Positions 24,302-34,610 of a DNA stretch of 64,000 nucleotides are shown here, piece by piece. The notes beneath the pieces were generated by a model, which saw only the letters and a list, made by a program, of their open reading frames with translations, was not told where the DNA came from and did not search any database. The translations under genes and the position numbers were made by a program. This stretch comes from Aeromicrobium sp. (GTDB lineage: Bacteria; Actinomycetota; Coriobacteriia; Anaerosomatales; Anaerosomataceae): assembly GCA_015351705.1 (NCBI GenBank), contig JADIIM010000034.1, positions 20,802-84,801 of the forward strand, written 5' to 3'. The number at the start of each line of letters is the position of its first letter. The stretch's first letter is position 1.

Positions 24302-25210
24302 GTGGCACACGAGGTCTGGATAGCGTTCGGGCTCACGCTTGTGGCGGGCATGGCCACGGGCATCGGCAGCCTGATCGCGTTCACCGCCAAGCGCACCGAC
24401 TACCGCTTCCTCTCGATCGCGACCGGCTTCTCGGCCGGCGTGATGCTCTACGTCGCGTTCATCGAGATCCTGCCCGAGGGTGCCGAGGCGCTCACCGTGC
24501 GCTATGGCGAGGCGCTCGGGCCGTGGGTGAACGCCGCGGCATTCTTCGGCGGTATCGCGGCCATCGCGCTCATCGACAACCTGATCCCCGAGGCCACCAA
24601 CCCGCACGAGATCCACTCGGAGGCCGAGACCGGCCAGCTGCGCGAGGCGGCGGGGGGGCCTGCGCATGGGGCCGGGCCACATCGTCCGTTTGAGGCCGAG
24701 GATGCGCCCGAGCGAGCCACGCATCCGCACGGGTCGTACGGACTGCTCAGAGCGGGGCTGTTCACCGCGCTCGCGATCACCATCCACAACCTGCCCGAGG
24801 GGCTCGCCACTTTCCTCGCCGCGCTCGAGGACCCGGCGCTCGGCGTGGCGATAGCCGTGGCGATCGCACTCCACAACATCCCCGAGGGCGTGAGCGTGTC
24901 GGTGCCCATCTACTACGCGACCGGTGACCGCAAGAAGGCGTTCTGGTACTCGATGTTCAGCGGTCTTGCGGAGCCGGCGGGCGCGGTCATCGCGTACCTG
25001 GCGCTGGTCGTGCTCTCGCCGGGTACGGCCATGTCGGTGCCGCCCGAGGTCATGGGGATCGCGTTCGCCGGAGTCGCGGGCGTGATGGTCTACATCAGCA
25101 TCGACGAGCTGTTGCCCACGAGCCGCGCGTATGGCAGGGGACACGACAGTATCCTCGGCGTGATGGCGGGGATGCTCGTCATGGCACTCACCCTGCTGCT
25201 GATGCGCTAG
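24302..25210 (+). CDS. ZIP-family metal transporter
   Basis: A 302-residue membrane protein of the ZIP (ZupT-like) family, which imports Zn2+, Fe2+ or related divalent metals. The metal-site helices are visible: [14 protein letters not shown] (H-N-x-P-E-G) in TM4 and [11 protein letters not shown] in TM5. The central loop is rich in His/Glu ([28 protein letters not shown]), typical of regulatory metal-binding loops. The GTG at 24302 has GGAG five bases upstream and is the best start. Confidence 0.93.
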   Translation: MAHEVWIAFGLTLVAGMATGIGSLIAFTAKRTDYRFLSIATGFSAGVMLYVAFIEILPEGAEALTVRYGEALGPWVNAAAFFGGIAAIALIDNLIPEATNPHEIHSEAETGQLREAAGGPAHGAGPHRPFEAEDAPERATHPHGSYGLLRAGLFTALAITIHNLPEGLATFLAALEDPALGVAIAVAIALHNIPEGVSVSVPIYYATGDRKKAFWYSMFSGLAEPAGAVIAYLALVVLSPGTAMSVPPEVMGIAFAGVAGVMVYISIDELLPTSRAYGRGHDSILGVMAGMLVMALTLLLMR

Positions 25211-25300
25211 GGGACGGTTCAAGACCGGCGTGCCCGATGCCGATAGACGGTCAGAAGCCGCCTATGAGCGGCAGCGCTGTCTCTCGGACGAAAGGCGATC

Positions 25301-27241
25301 GTGTCATCCACTCAGATGACTGAGCAGCCCGACGGATCACCCATCTTCACCCGGCGACGTGAGCGCATCGGCGCGGCACGAGCAGCCGTGCGCATGACGC
25401 GTCCGGTGGGCGTACTCGCCCTACTCGTCGCGGCCGTGCCGATCTGGCTCGACGCCCCTGCCTGGCCGGTCTCGGCGGCGGTCAGCGCCGTGCTCGTAGG
25501 TCTCGCTCTCGTACTCGTACGAGGTCTCGGTGCCATGGAGGCTCGGCTCGGAGACACCGCTCGCACCATCGCGCTCGCCGAGCGCCTCTACGGGTCCACG
25601 AACGACGGCGTTGTGATCACCTCGGCCGACGGGACGATCGTCGACGTCAACGACGCGTACTGTAGGCTTCACGGCCACCCGCGCGAGGCGGTGCTCGGCC
25701 AGAACCCGAGGATGATGAAGTCCGGCCGGCATCCGCGCGAGTTCTACGAGGAGATGTGGCGCTCGATCACGAGCGATGGTCACTGGGAAGGTGAGATATG
25801 GGACCGTCGTGCCGACGATCAGCTCATCGTGAAGTGGCTGTCCATCACCGCGGTCCGTGACGAGCGCGGCGCTGCCGCCGAGTACGTCGGCGTGTTCACC
25901 GACCTCACGCCCCTTCGCGAGAGCGAGGAGCGGGCCGAGTGGGTCGCCACCCACGATCCGCTGACCGGTCTGCCCGATCGCAGACTGCTCGCAAGCCGCT
26001 ACGAGGCGCTCGTTGCGCACTCGCATCGGCACGAGGGCCTGGTCGCGGTCCTGCTCGTGGACCTCGACCGCTTCGGCGAGGTGAACGACGCGTTCGGTCA
26101 CGTCTGCGGCGACGAGGTGCTCGCCGAGACGGCACGCAGGTGTGAGGCGGCCCTGCGCGAGGAGGACATACTGGGACGAGTGGGAGGTGACACGTTCCTC
26201 GTCGTGCTGTCGGATGTCTCCGGTTCGCGTGACGTCGACGTGGTCGCCGACCGGCTGCTCTCGGAGATCTCCGAGCCGATCGCCGTGAGAGATCGCACCG
26301 CGCACCTGACCGCGAGCATCGGGGTAGCGCTGAGCAACGGGGACACGCGTCTGGAGGACCTCGCACGCAACGCCGAGACGGCAACTGCCCGGGCGAAGAG
26401 CGCGGGCGGCTCCCGTTACGAGTACTTCAGCCCTGACATGCAGGCCGAGTCCTCGCGCCGTCATGCGGTCGAGCGGGAGCTGCGGTTCGCGCTCTCGCAC
26501 GGGGGGCTGCGTCTTGAGTACCAGCCGCAGGTGGACCTGCGGACCGGTGACATCGGCGGTCTGGAGGCGCTCGTTCGGCTGACCACGCCGGACGGCGACA
26601 CGATCATGCCCGGGGAGGTCGTCCCGGTCGCCGAGCGCACCGGGCTCGCCATCGACCTTGGCGCGTGGGTCCTCGGCCAGGCGTGTGACGATCTGGTCGT
26701 CCTGCGCGAGCGCGGGTACGCCGGGAGGGTCTCGGTGAACTTCTCGGCGCACGAGTTCTCGCGCGAGTCGCTGGTCGATGAGGTCCTCGCGGCGGTGGGT
26801 TCACGGGGCCTGTCTCCGCAGGACCTGGAGATCGAGATCACCGAGTCCGCGATGATCTCTCAGGCCGATGTGGCCGAGGCCCACGTGCGCCGGCTGCGCA
26901 GGGAAGGCTTCGGCATCGCGCTCGACGACTTCGGCACGGGCTACGCCTCCGTGTCCTACGTGCAGCGGTTCCGGCCCACCACCATCAAAGTCGACCGCAC
27001 CTTCATCCAGGGCCTGCCCGCCGAGTCCAGCGCGAGCGCGATCGTGCTCGCGACCCTGGTCCTCGCAAAGGGCACGGGCGCTGCGGTCGTGGCCGAAGGC
27101 CCTGAGACAGAAGAGCAGGTCCGCTTCCTCCGGAAGAACCGGTACACCTACGCGCAGGGGTACTACTTCAGCCGGCCTGCGCCGCTCGACGCCGTGTTCG
27201 ACCTGCTGGACAACGCGCCGTTCGAGCTGCCGGGCGACTGA
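25301..27241 (+). CDS. Membrane PAS-GGDEF-EAL c-di-GMP enzyme
   Basis: A 646-residue protein. Two membrane segments (about 35-75), PAS domain (95-205; VVITSADGTIVDVNDAY), GGDEF (220-375) and EAL (390-640). The GGDEF site reads GGDTF, with Thr in place of the metal-binding Glu, though the REED inhibitory site is kept; cyclase activity is doubtful and the domain may be a GTP or c-di-GMP sensor. The EAL domain looks catalytic: LEALVRL, NFSAHEF, ESAM, DDFGTGYASVSYV, KVDRTFI and VAEGPETEEQ. A net phosphodiesterase is expected. Start GTG 25301; ATG 25316 is an alternative. Confidence 0.92.
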   Translation: MSSTQMTEQPDGSPIFTRRRERIGAARAAVRMTRPVGVLALLVAAVPIWLDAPAWPVSAAVSAVLVGLALVLVRGLGAMEARLGDTARTIALAERLYGSTNDGVVITSADGTIVDVNDAYCRLHGHPREAVLGQNPRMMKSGRHPREFYEEMWRSITSDGHWEGEIWDRRADDQLIVKWLSITAVRDERGAAAEYVGVFTDLTPLRESEERAEWVATHDPLTGLPDRRLLASRYEALVAHSHRHEGLVAVLLVDLDRFGEVNDAFGHVCGDEVLAETARRCEAALREEDILGRVGGDTFLVVLSDVSGSRDVDVVADRLLSEISEPIAVRDRTAHLTASIGVALSNGDTRLEDLARNAETATARAKSAGGSRYEYFSPDMQAESSRRHAVERELRFALSHGGLRLEYQPQVDLRTGDIGGLEALVRLTTPDGDTIMPGEVVPVAERTGLAIDLGAWVLGQACDDLVVLRERGYAGRVSVNFSAHEFSRESLVDEVLAAVGSRGLSPQDLEIEITESAMISQADVAEAHVRRLRREGFGIALDDFGTGYASVSYVQRFRPTTIKVDRTFIQGLPAESSASAIVLATLVLAKGTGAAVVAEGPETEEQVRFLRKNRYTYAQGYYFSRPAPLDAVFDLLDNAPFELPGD

Positions 27242-27323
27242 GGACGCCGCGGATACAGGGGACCCGAGGGCGCCAGGCGGGCCGTATCGTGCACGGCAGC
27301 GGGTCGGCGCCCCCGGGCAGCAC

Positions 27324-28526
27324 TCACTTCTTGGAGTTCGGTTTCTTCACGAGCACGTCGATGAAGACGCTGTTCCCGATCACGCCGCTCGATGCGGTCT
27401 TGTTGGGGGCGAGCTCCTCGGCCATGCAACCGCTCCACATGACGTAGTGCTCGTCGTTGTTGACGATCGCGCCCCCAAGGCTGATGAGCGGGTCTGTCAC
27501 GTGCAGCCAGATGCGGTGGGTCCCGGTCATCCGGGGGATCCAGCCCCCGGAGGCCGAGGCGAAGTTCATCTTGCCGCTCGGTCCGATCCCCGGCCCCAGA
27601 TCGATGCGCTCGATCGTTCCGTCGGGGTTCCAGATCTCGGCGATGAAGCGGTTGGTGAGCACCGTGGCGTAGTAGCAGTCGAACGTGTGCAGGCCGTTGA
27701 AGGGCGCTGGCGCCCGTGACGTGCCGAACAGCTCGATCTTCGAGCTCGGGTACTCGAGGCACGCCATCTTGAACGCGGTCATCGGCTCGGCGAGCTTCGT
27801 GTGGAGCGTGACTTCGACGGGGAAGCGGTAGCCGACAAGCGGGTAGGTGTTCTCAAGCGGGTTGCCCCAGTCGATGAAGTCGACAAGGACCGGCTCGTCG
27901 ACGTGTGCCCAGTCGGCTTGCCAGCTGTTGGTGTAGTCCGACACGAACGCGGTGTTCCACACGTCGTTCGGGTCGGTGCTCGTGGTCACGCGGGGCTGTG
28001 GGTACCACGGCTCGGCCGCCTGAAGCCACTCGGTCATTAGGATCGGGTCGGTCAGGTCGGCGATCCCGTCTGGCACCGGATCCCCGGTCGTGTTGTTGAC
28101 GAGGTCCACGGCGCAGCCGTTCTCATCAAGCACGTACGTCGTGAACACCGTGACGCTGCCATCGGGCTCGACCTGTCCGGGGAACGAACCGGTGTACGTG
28201 TCCGAGATGTCCTCGGCGACCACGATCGGGATGGGCGCCCCGACCTCATCCAGCGTGAGGATCCGCTCGTTGCCGTCTTCGACACCGTCTCCATCGAGGT
28301 CGACCCAGGTCGTCTGATAGAACGTGGTGATGGTGTCGGTCATGACGACGGGGAAGGAGAGATTGGGGAGCGCAGCGTACGGATCCTGGTTCCCGGTGCC
28401 TTCATCAGGGCCGGGCTTGGGTTGCGGCGGGACGTCCCCCTTGGCGCCGAGCGCCGGAGACAGCGGCGCCGCCAGTGCCAGCACGATCATCAACACCAGT
28501 ACGCGCGCGATCCGTGATCCCCTCAT
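27324..28526 (-). CDS. Secreted hypothetical protein
   Basis: A 400-residue protein with a clear signal peptide (residues 1-27, cleavage near ALGA-K). The mature part has a Pro/Gly-rich start (PPQPKPGPDEGTGNQDPY), a DLDGDGVEDGNE segment like a calcium-binding or dockerin/thrombospondin-type loop (DxDxDGxxD), and many aromatic beta-strand segments; four cysteines are spread along the chain. No catalytic motif or family recognised, and no cell-wall anchor. GAGGGGTGCGTC lies before the ATG. Confidence 0.8.
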   Translation of the reverse strand: MRGSRIARVLVLMIVLALAAPLSPALGAKGDVPPQPKPGPDEGTGNQDPYAALPNLSFPVVMTDTITTFYQTTWVDLDGDGVEDGNERILTLDEVGAPIPIVVAEDISDTYTGSFPGQVEPDGSVTVFTTYVLDENGCAVDLVNNTTGDPVPDGIADLTDPILMTEWLQAAEPWYPQPRVTTSTDPNDVWNTAFVSDYTNSWQADWAHVDEPVLVDFIDWGNPLENTYPLVGYRFPVEVTLHTKLAEPMTAFKMACLEYPSSKIELFGTSRAPAPFNGLHTFDCYYATVLTNRFIAEIWNPDGTIERIDLGPGIGPSGKMNFASASGGWIPRMTGTHRIWLHVTDPLISLGGAIVNNDEHYVMWSGCMAEELAPNKTASSGVIGNSVFIDVLVKKPNSKK

Positions 28527-28752
28527 GACGCACCCCTCCTCGATGTCCCGTGCGCGTCAACGCACACGTTCGCAGGCGCGGCGGGCGGATCGGGCACTCG
28601 GCGGCGATTCGCGGCCGCACGACCCCGGCTCCGACCGGAAGAGGGAGGGCCATCACGCTCATACCCCTCGTGGGCGCACGGAGGCAGGCGCGGACGCTAA
28701 GGAACGGGTGACATTGCTGTCGTTGTCTGAGCCGATGTGAAGCGAGGAGCGA

Positions 28753-29631
28753 TCAGCGTCCAGGCCGCCGCAACCGCGGGACGAGCACGGGCGTGGCGCG
28801 CTTGTACGCCTCGTAGTCTTCCTGTCCGCCCCAGGTGGCGTCCGCCTTCCTCTCCAGCAGCGGCACGCCGCTCACCCGCGTCAGCAGCAGGTACACGAAC
28901 AGCGGGGAGACGAGTGTCAGCAGTCGCCAGCCCTCGAGCACCGGCAGCGCGATGAGCGCGACGCCGGTCCACAGCACGATCTCCCCGAAGTAGTTCGGGT
29001 GGCGTGAGCGCGACCATAGGCCGGACGATACGAAGGCGCCCTTGTTCGCGGGATCGGAGCGGAACCGGCTCTTCTGAGCGTCGGCGACCGCCTCGATGCC
29101 GAATCCGATGGCCCATGTCATCGCGCCCAGCACGGCCAGTGCGTCGATCGGGGGCTTCTCGGCGGCGGTTACCGCACCGAGAGCGGCCGCCAGCGTGAGG
29201 CTCACCCACAGTCCCTGCAGGGTCCACGTGGTCAGGAACCGCACGAACGAGTGCTTGATCCCGTCGAAGCGGTCGTCCTTGCCCGCCCGGCGCACCCGGC
29301 GGAACAGGAACGGTCCGAGGCGCCCTGCCCAGATGATGACGAGTGCGAGCAGGAGAAGCGACCGCGCGTCGCGGGCCTGACTCAGCGCCACTGCGAGCGT
29401 CATGACCGCGACGTACGTGAAGCTGCCCGTGAGGTCGAAGTACTTCTCGGTCCGCAGGAGGTACGCGGGAACGAAGGCGACCCACTGCACGAGGTACGCC
29501 GTCGCGATGGCGATCGCAAAGACCGGCAGGCCGCCTACGGACACGCCACCCTGTGAGCCGGCCCACGCCATGCCGGCGCCGACCAGTGTCACGACCAGAG
29601 GCGCCGCGGCACTCCGTGTACGCTCGGCCAT
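28753..29631 (-). CDS. DUF1295 / steroid 5-alpha-reductase-like membrane protein
   Basis: A 292-residue integral membrane protein of the DUF1295 family. Seen: FVPAYLLRTEKYFDLTGSFTY, ARDARSLLLLALVIIWAGRLGPFLFRR with the conserved 'R..Gk D.RF' (AGKDDRFD), GFGIEAVADAQKSRFR, and the nucleotide-binding C-terminal signature LWSRSRHPNYFGE. The NADPH-binding motif is shared with steroid 5-alpha-reductases and isoprenylcysteine methyltransferases. Substrate unknown. The ATG at 29631 follows AGGAGCGCGCG. Confidence 0.88.
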   Translation of the reverse strand: MAERTRSAAAPLVVTLVGAGMAWAGSQGGVSVGGLPVFAIAIATAYLVQWVAFVPAYLLRTEKYFDLTGSFTYVAVMTLAVALSQARDARSLLLLALVIIWAGRLGPFLFRRVRRAGKDDRFDGIKHSFVRFLTTWTLQGLWVSLTLAAALGAVTAAEKPPIDALAVLGAMTWAIGFGIEAVADAQKSRFRSDPANKGAFVSSGLWSRSRHPNYFGEIVLWTGVALIALPVLEGWRLLTLVSPLFVYLLLTRVSGVPLLERKADATWGGQEDYEAYKRATPVLVPRLRRPGR

Positions 29632-29758
29632 CGCGCGCTCCTGTCGTCCAGCGGTATCCGGGGAGGGTAGAATCGTTATGGATTCATCATGATGATAGGG
29701 CGGCCCATCCGCCACCTGCAACGTCACCCACGACGAACCGGAAGCAAAGGAGCGGGCC

Positions 29759-30616
29759 ATGGCAGTGCGCGTCGTCACCGACTCGGCCAGCAGCATCAGC
29801 GATGCGGACCGTTCCCGGCTGGGGCTCACCGTCGTGCCGCTGCCGATCTCCGAAGGCGGCCGCGCGATCTCCGAGGACGAACTCGCGGCTCCCGGCTTCT
29901 ATGAGCGCCTCGCAGCTATGCCCGCGCCTCCCACCACCTCACAGCCCACGCCCGAGGCGTTCGCTACGGCGTTCCGAGCGCTCGCCGGTGACGGGCACGA
30001 CGTGCTTGCCGTGCTCATCTCGGGGGACATGAGCGGGACGGTGGCGTCCGCCGAGGCCGCGGCGGCGGAGGTGCGCACGGACAAGGGGTCGCGCGTGGAG
30101 GTCCTCGACAGCCGCTCGAACAGTCTCGAGGAAGGGTTCGCGGTGCTGTCCGCCGCTGAGGCCGCGCACGCGGGCGCGGGCATCGCCGAGTGCCGCCGCC
30201 TGGCCGAGGAGACGATGCGGCGCACGCGGTTCCTGTTCACGCCGCACAGCCTTGAGTACCTGCGGCGGGGCGGCCGCATCTCACGGGCTGGGGCGCTCGC
30301 CGGCGTCGTCCTCAAGATCGCACCGGTCCTCACCGCCGAGAACGGCTCGACAGGCATAGCCGGGGTTGCGCGCAGCGTCCGCGCCGCACGGGCGAAGATC
30401 GCGGCGCTGATGCGCACCGACGTGGAGCGCCACGGCCTGCGTCGGGCGGCCGTGCAGTACGCCGCCGACGTCGATGAGGCGAACCGCTTCGCCGCCGAGG
30501 TGATCGAGCCGATCGTCGGCGATGCGGTCCCCGTGGTGCCGATCCACCCCGTGGTCGGTCTGCACGTGGGTCCGGCGGTGGGTGTCGTGTATGAGACGGA
30601 GCAGCCGCTAAGGTAG
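29759..30616 (+). CDS. DegV family fatty-acid-binding protein
   Basis: A 285-residue soluble protein. Seen: N-terminal VVTDSASSI (DegV 'TDSt.dl'), VVPLPIS, TTSQPTPEAF with the TSxP element whose Ser/Thr holds the fatty-acid carboxylate, ISGDMSGTVASAE, and SLEYLRRGGRISRAGAL (the family's 'L..L.kgGRis'). The C-terminal GLHVGPAVGVVYE ('hxGPGa.g..'). DegV proteins (FakB type) present fatty acids to the FakA kinase; no fakA is adjacent. Confidence 0.93.
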   Translation: MAVRVVTDSASSISDADRSRLGLTVVPLPISEGGRAISEDELAAPGFYERLAAMPAPPTTSQPTPEAFATAFRALAGDGHDVLAVLISGDMSGTVASAEAAAAEVRTDKGSRVEVLDSRSNSLEEGFAVLSAAEAAHAGAGIAECRRLAEETMRRTRFLFTPHSLEYLRRGGRISRAGALAGVVLKIAPVLTAENGSTGIAGVARSVRAARAKIAALMRTDVERHGLRRAAVQYAADVDEANRFAAEVIEPIVGDAVPVVPIHPVVGLHVGPAVGVVYETEQPLR

Positions 30617-30803
30617 CGCCCGGCATCGGATGACGTGGGGAAGGCTGAGGCCTGCAACGGGGCATGTGCTCTGGTCATTCGGCCACTTACTGGTATCCTG
30701 TCTCCACGCTAGAACGTGACATCTTGGTAACGCCGCTGAATAGACAGAGCGTTTCCCTGCATCATCAGCCGCCGTTCGAGCGGCTTGCGGCAAAGGAGCG
30801 ACG

Positions 30804-31529
<726 letters not shown>

Positions 31530-31557
31530 CGCGTCCCCGCGCCATCTGAGGCTGGTC

Positions 31558-31575
31558 GAGACCGGATCCGGTCTC
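31558..31575 (+). promoter_or_regulatory. Intercistronic stem-loop (18-bp palindrome)
   Basis: GAGACCG, loop GATC, CGGTCTC: a perfect seven-base stem between the ATPase and binding-protein genes. Such structures often uncouple expression or stabilise the downstream message so that the binding protein is made in excess. There is no T-run, so full termination is unlikely. Confidence 0.5.
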
Positions 31576-31639
31576 TGGGAATCGTCAGCACCACCAGCGA
31601 GTCGTGTCATCCGGGCAAGGCCCGGGAGAAGGAGGAAGC

Positions 31640-32473
31640 ATGAAGAGAACAGTACTGTCATTGGTCCTCGCGCTTGCGCTCGTGTTCGGCGCCTTCGGCC
31701 TGGTCGGCTGTGGCTCCGACGAGCCTGCCGACAACGGTGGCGCCGAGGAGCCCGCGGCCGGCGATCTGCCCGCCGGCGTGCAGGCGATCAAGGACTCTGG
31801 CAAGCTGCGCGTGGGCGTCAAGGCCGACGTGCCCAACTTCGGCCTGCAGGATGCGGCCACCGGTGAGTTCTCCGGCATGGAGATCGACCTGGCCTACGCG
31901 CTGGCCGAGCGCATCGGCCTGACCGCCGATGACGTGGAGTTCGAGGCCGTCACGGCCAAGACCCGCGGCCCGCTGCTCGACAACGGCCAGCTCGACGTGG
32001 TCATCGCCACCTTCACGATCAAGCCCGAGCGTCTCGAGCAGTGGAACTTCTCCGACGCGTACTACCAGGACGAGGTCGGCCTGCTCGTGAAGAAGGACTC
32101 CGGTATCGAGAGCCTTGCGGACCTTGACGGCAAGACCATCGGCGTCGCCCAGGGCGCGACCACCCGCGACGCGGTCCAGGTCGAGGCGGATGCCGCCGGT
32201 ATCACGGTGAGCTTCCTCGAGTTCGCGACCTACCCCGAGATCAACGCCGCCCTTGAGTCGGGCCGCGTGGACGCGTTCTCGGTGGACAAGTCGATCCTCT
32301 CCGGCTACGTGACCGACGACTCGGTCATCCTCCCGGACGGGTTCTCGCCGCAGGACTACGGCGTTGCGAGCAAGCTGGGCACCGACGAGCTCCGCGACTT
32401 CATCAACGAGATGCTCGCCGAGATGGAAGCCAACGGCGAGATGGCGGCTCTCCTCGAGAAGTGGGGACTCTGA
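31640..32473 (+). CDS. Amino-acid ABC transporter substrate-binding lipoprotein
   Basis: A 277-residue lipoprotein (signal peptide with lipobox LVGC, Cys24), then an acidic linker and a type II periplasmic-binding fold: LRVGVKADVPNFGLQD, FSGMEIDLAYALAERIG, VIATFTIKPERLEQWNFSDAYYQDEVGLLVKK, LDGKTIGVAQGATTRDAVQ. The pattern matches glutamine/glutamate/aspartate-binding proteins; the FTIKPERxxxWNFSDxYY element is typical of the GluB/PEB1 group. GGAGGAAGC precedes the ATG. Confidence 0.95.
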   Translation: MKRTVLSLVLALALVFGAFGLVGCGSDEPADNGGAEEPAAGDLPAGVQAIKDSGKLRVGVKADVPNFGLQDAATGEFSGMEIDLAYALAERIGLTADDVEFEAVTAKTRGPLLDNGQLDVVIATFTIKPERLEQWNFSDAYYQDEVGLLVKKDSGIESLADLDGKTIGVAQGATTRDAVQVEADAAGITVSFLEFATYPEINAALESGRVDAFSVDKSILSGYVTDDSVILPDGFSPQDYGVASKLGTDELRDFINEMLAEMEANGEMAALLEKWGL

Positions 32474-32499
32474 TCCTTTGTGATCAGGACTAGACGGGC

Positions 32500-33207
32500 A
32501 TGTCCGAGCTCATCGCGCGCATAGGCTTCTTGCAGCAGGGACCGTTCTCGGTACCGCGCTGGGAAGCGCTGTTCGCCAACATGGATGTGCTCTGGCAGGG
32601 CGTGCTCGTGACACTGCTGGTGGCGTCCCTGGGGCTGGCGCTCGCGCTGGCCCTGGGGACGGTCATCGGCGTGATGTCCGCCTCGCATGCGAGGATCCCC
32701 AAAGGCATCGCCCGCGCGTACGTGGAGTTCTATCAGAACACCCCGCTCCTCATTCAGGTGTTCATGATCTTCAACGCGCTCCCGATGATCCTCCCGGGCA
32801 TGTTCATCCCGGTCATCTCGATCGGCATCATCGGCGTGGGCATGTACCACGGCGCGTATATCGGTGAGGTCGTCCGTGCGGGCATCCAGTCCATCGGCCG
32901 AGGCCAGCTCGAGGCGGCCCTCTCGCAGGGCTTCACGTACATCGGCGCGATGCGCTACATCATCATCCCGCAGGCGATGCGCGTGGTGCTGCCGCCGCTC
33001 ACCAACCAGGCGGTCAGCCTGATCAAGAACACCTCGGTCATCGCTATCATCGCCGGTGGCGACCTGATGTACGCCGGCGACTCGTTCGCCGGCCGCTACG
33101 GTCACTACGGACCGACGTACGTCGTCGTCGGTCTGCTGTACTTCCTGATGTGCTTCCCGCTCGCGCGCCTGGCGCGCCGGCTCGAGTCGCGGGCGAGGGA
33201 AGCCTGA
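32500..33207 (+). CDS. Amino-acid ABC transporter permease 1
   Basis: A 235-residue HisM/GlnP-type permease with five or six membrane helices. The start region WQGVLVTLLVASLGLALALALGTVIG and VEFYQNTPLLIQVFMIFN are typical, and the ATPase-coupling EAA loop reads LEAALSQGFTYIGAMRYIIIPQAMRVVLPP. The stop TGA overlaps the next ATG (TGATG), showing coupled translation with the second permease. Confidence 0.95.
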   Translation: MSELIARIGFLQQGPFSVPRWEALFANMDVLWQGVLVTLLVASLGLALALALGTVIGVMSASHARIPKGIARAYVEFYQNTPLLIQVFMIFNALPMILPGMFIPVISIGIIGVGMYHGAYIGEVVRAGIQSIGRGQLEAALSQGFTYIGAMRYIIIPQAMRVVLPPLTNQAVSLIKNTSVIAIIAGGDLMYAGDSFAGRYGHYGPTYVVVGLLYFLMCFPLARLARRLESRAREA

Positions 33208-33893
33208 TGGACGCGATCATGAACAGCCCCGTCATGCAGATGCTCTCCGATCCGGTGCTGTACATCGGGCTCGGCCAGGGCCTCCTGCTCACGCTGCAGA
33301 TCGCCGGCACCTCGATCGTGCTCAGCTTCGTGTTCGGCACGATCATCGGCGCGATGCGCTACTCGGGCTTCCCCGGCATCAGCCATCTCGCCACGACCTA
33401 TATCGAGGTCGTCCGCAACCTGCCGCAGCTGCTGCTGATCCTGGTGAGCTACTTCGTGCTCGGGCTCCCGGCGATGTGGGCCGCCACGATCGGTCTGACC
33501 ATCTACACGGCGGCAATCATCGCCGAGGTCATCCGTGGCGGCCTGAACTCGGTGCCCACTGGTCAGTGGGAGGCGGCACGCTCACAGGGATTCTCGTTCC
33601 TGCAGGCCATGCGGCACGTCGTTCTGCCGCCGGCGGTGGTCAAGATGATCCCGCCGATCGTGTCGCAGTTCGTCACGGTCATCAAGGACTCGTCGTTCGC
33701 GATGGCCATCGGCGCCTACGAGCTGATGTTCAAGGGCACCATCCTCGCGGCGAAGTACTGGCGCCCGTCGCAGATCATCACGATCTATATCGTGATCTCA
33801 CTCATCTACTTCGCGGTGAACTTCGCCATCTCGCTGGTGGCCCGGCGTCTGCAGACCAGGCTGTCGGTGGGCCGGGGGTCCATCGGCGACTGA
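33207..33893 (+). CDS. Amino-acid ABC transporter permease 2
   Basis: A 228-residue partner permease: GLLLTLQIAGTSIVLSFVFGTIIG, YIEVVRNLPQLLLILVSYFV, and EAA loop WEAARSQGFSFLQAMRHVVLPPAVVKMIPP. With the first permease it forms the heterodimeric channel of a glutamate/glutamine-type importer. The start overlaps the stop of permease 1 by one base. Confidence 0.95.
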   Translation: MDAIMNSPVMQMLSDPVLYIGLGQGLLLTLQIAGTSIVLSFVFGTIIGAMRYSGFPGISHLATTYIEVVRNLPQLLLILVSYFVLGLPAMWAATIGLTIYTAAIIAEVIRGGLNSVPTGQWEAARSQGFSFLQAMRHVVLPPAVVKMIPPIVSQFVTVIKDSSFAMAIGAYELMFKGTILAAKYWRPSQIITIYIVISLIYFAVNFAISLVARRLQTRLSVGRGSIGD

Positions 33894-33913
33894 GCCGAGT
33901 GACGGTTGCCCTG

Positions 33914-34402
33914 TCAGGCCGAGGGGAGCGGATCGGCCGACTGCACGCCGTTGTCGGACACGTGCTCGGTCCACCTCTGCCCGTCCCAGTACCGCAACTC
34001 ATGGCCGCCTACAGGGTCGGGGTACCAGTCCGCCGGCGTGCTCGTTGCCGCCGTGACCGCCGGCGAGCCGCCCAGGCGCCGCTCGAGCTCGATGACGCGT
34101 GGCTTGAGGGCCGCCTTGACCGCCGCCCCGTACACGCCGTGCATCGGATCGATCTCCCCGCCGTAGACACCGGGCAGTAGCGAGACGCCGGCCGTCCACG
34201 CCTCCACCAGGACCGCACCGCCCTCGCCCGGCTCGGCCTTGATGAACTGCGGGTTCACCAGTGCACCGACGCCCTTGCGCCATACCATCTCACCGCGCTC
34301 TTCGCGGTACTCGAATCCCTCGCCCCGCATGTACTGGTCGATGATCCCCTGCGCCTGCTCCCGCGTAAGCCCCGTCTGCAGCGTGTTCGAATAGCGAGAC
34401 AT
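33914..34402 (-). CDS. DUF2510 domain hypothetical protein
   Basis: A 162-residue soluble protein. The last 35 residues (ADWYPDPVGGHELRYWDGQRWTEHVSD) are a DUF2510 domain, common in actinobacteria and usually attached to membrane or regulatory modules. Residues 1-115 (LTREQAQGIIDQYMRGEGFEYREERGEMVWRKGVG) form an alpha/beta domain of unknown function. The gene converges with the ABC operon, 20 bases from its end. Confidence 0.8.
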   Translation of the reverse strand: MSRYSNTLQTGLTREQAQGIIDQYMRGEGFEYREERGEMVWRKGVGALVNPQFIKAEPGEGGAVLVEAWTAGVSLLPGVYGGEIDPMHGVYGAAVKAALKPRVIELERRLGGSPAVTAATSTPADWYPDPVGGHELRYWDGQRWTEHVSDNGVQSADPLPSA

Positions 34403-34610
34403 GCCTCCCCCTTCCGCTGTGGCGCTGTGTGCATACCCGCTTACAGGGCGCCAGAATCCGTACTGCTCTGAGGCGCCAGGGCGTCCCCCCGTCCGGGCGC
34501 CGCGCGGGCGTATGGTACGGTAGGGGTATCCGAATACGCTCCTGGGCGCAGCTTTGCTGCGACCGGAGTTCGGTCACACCGAGTGATCGAGGCCTGGAGG
34601 AGGAGATACC

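Noticed and set aside
28527..28752. A small gene between the secreted protein and the DUF1295 gene
   Set aside because: Short frames there have no ribosome site and run into the flanking genes; I see nothing supported in these 226 bases.
34440..34610. A cyclic dinucleotide riboswitch before the first CWB2 gene
   Set aside because: The leader has small hairpins (GCGCAGC-TTT-GCTGCG) but none of the conserved cores of GEMM-I, GEMM-II or ydaO could be found.
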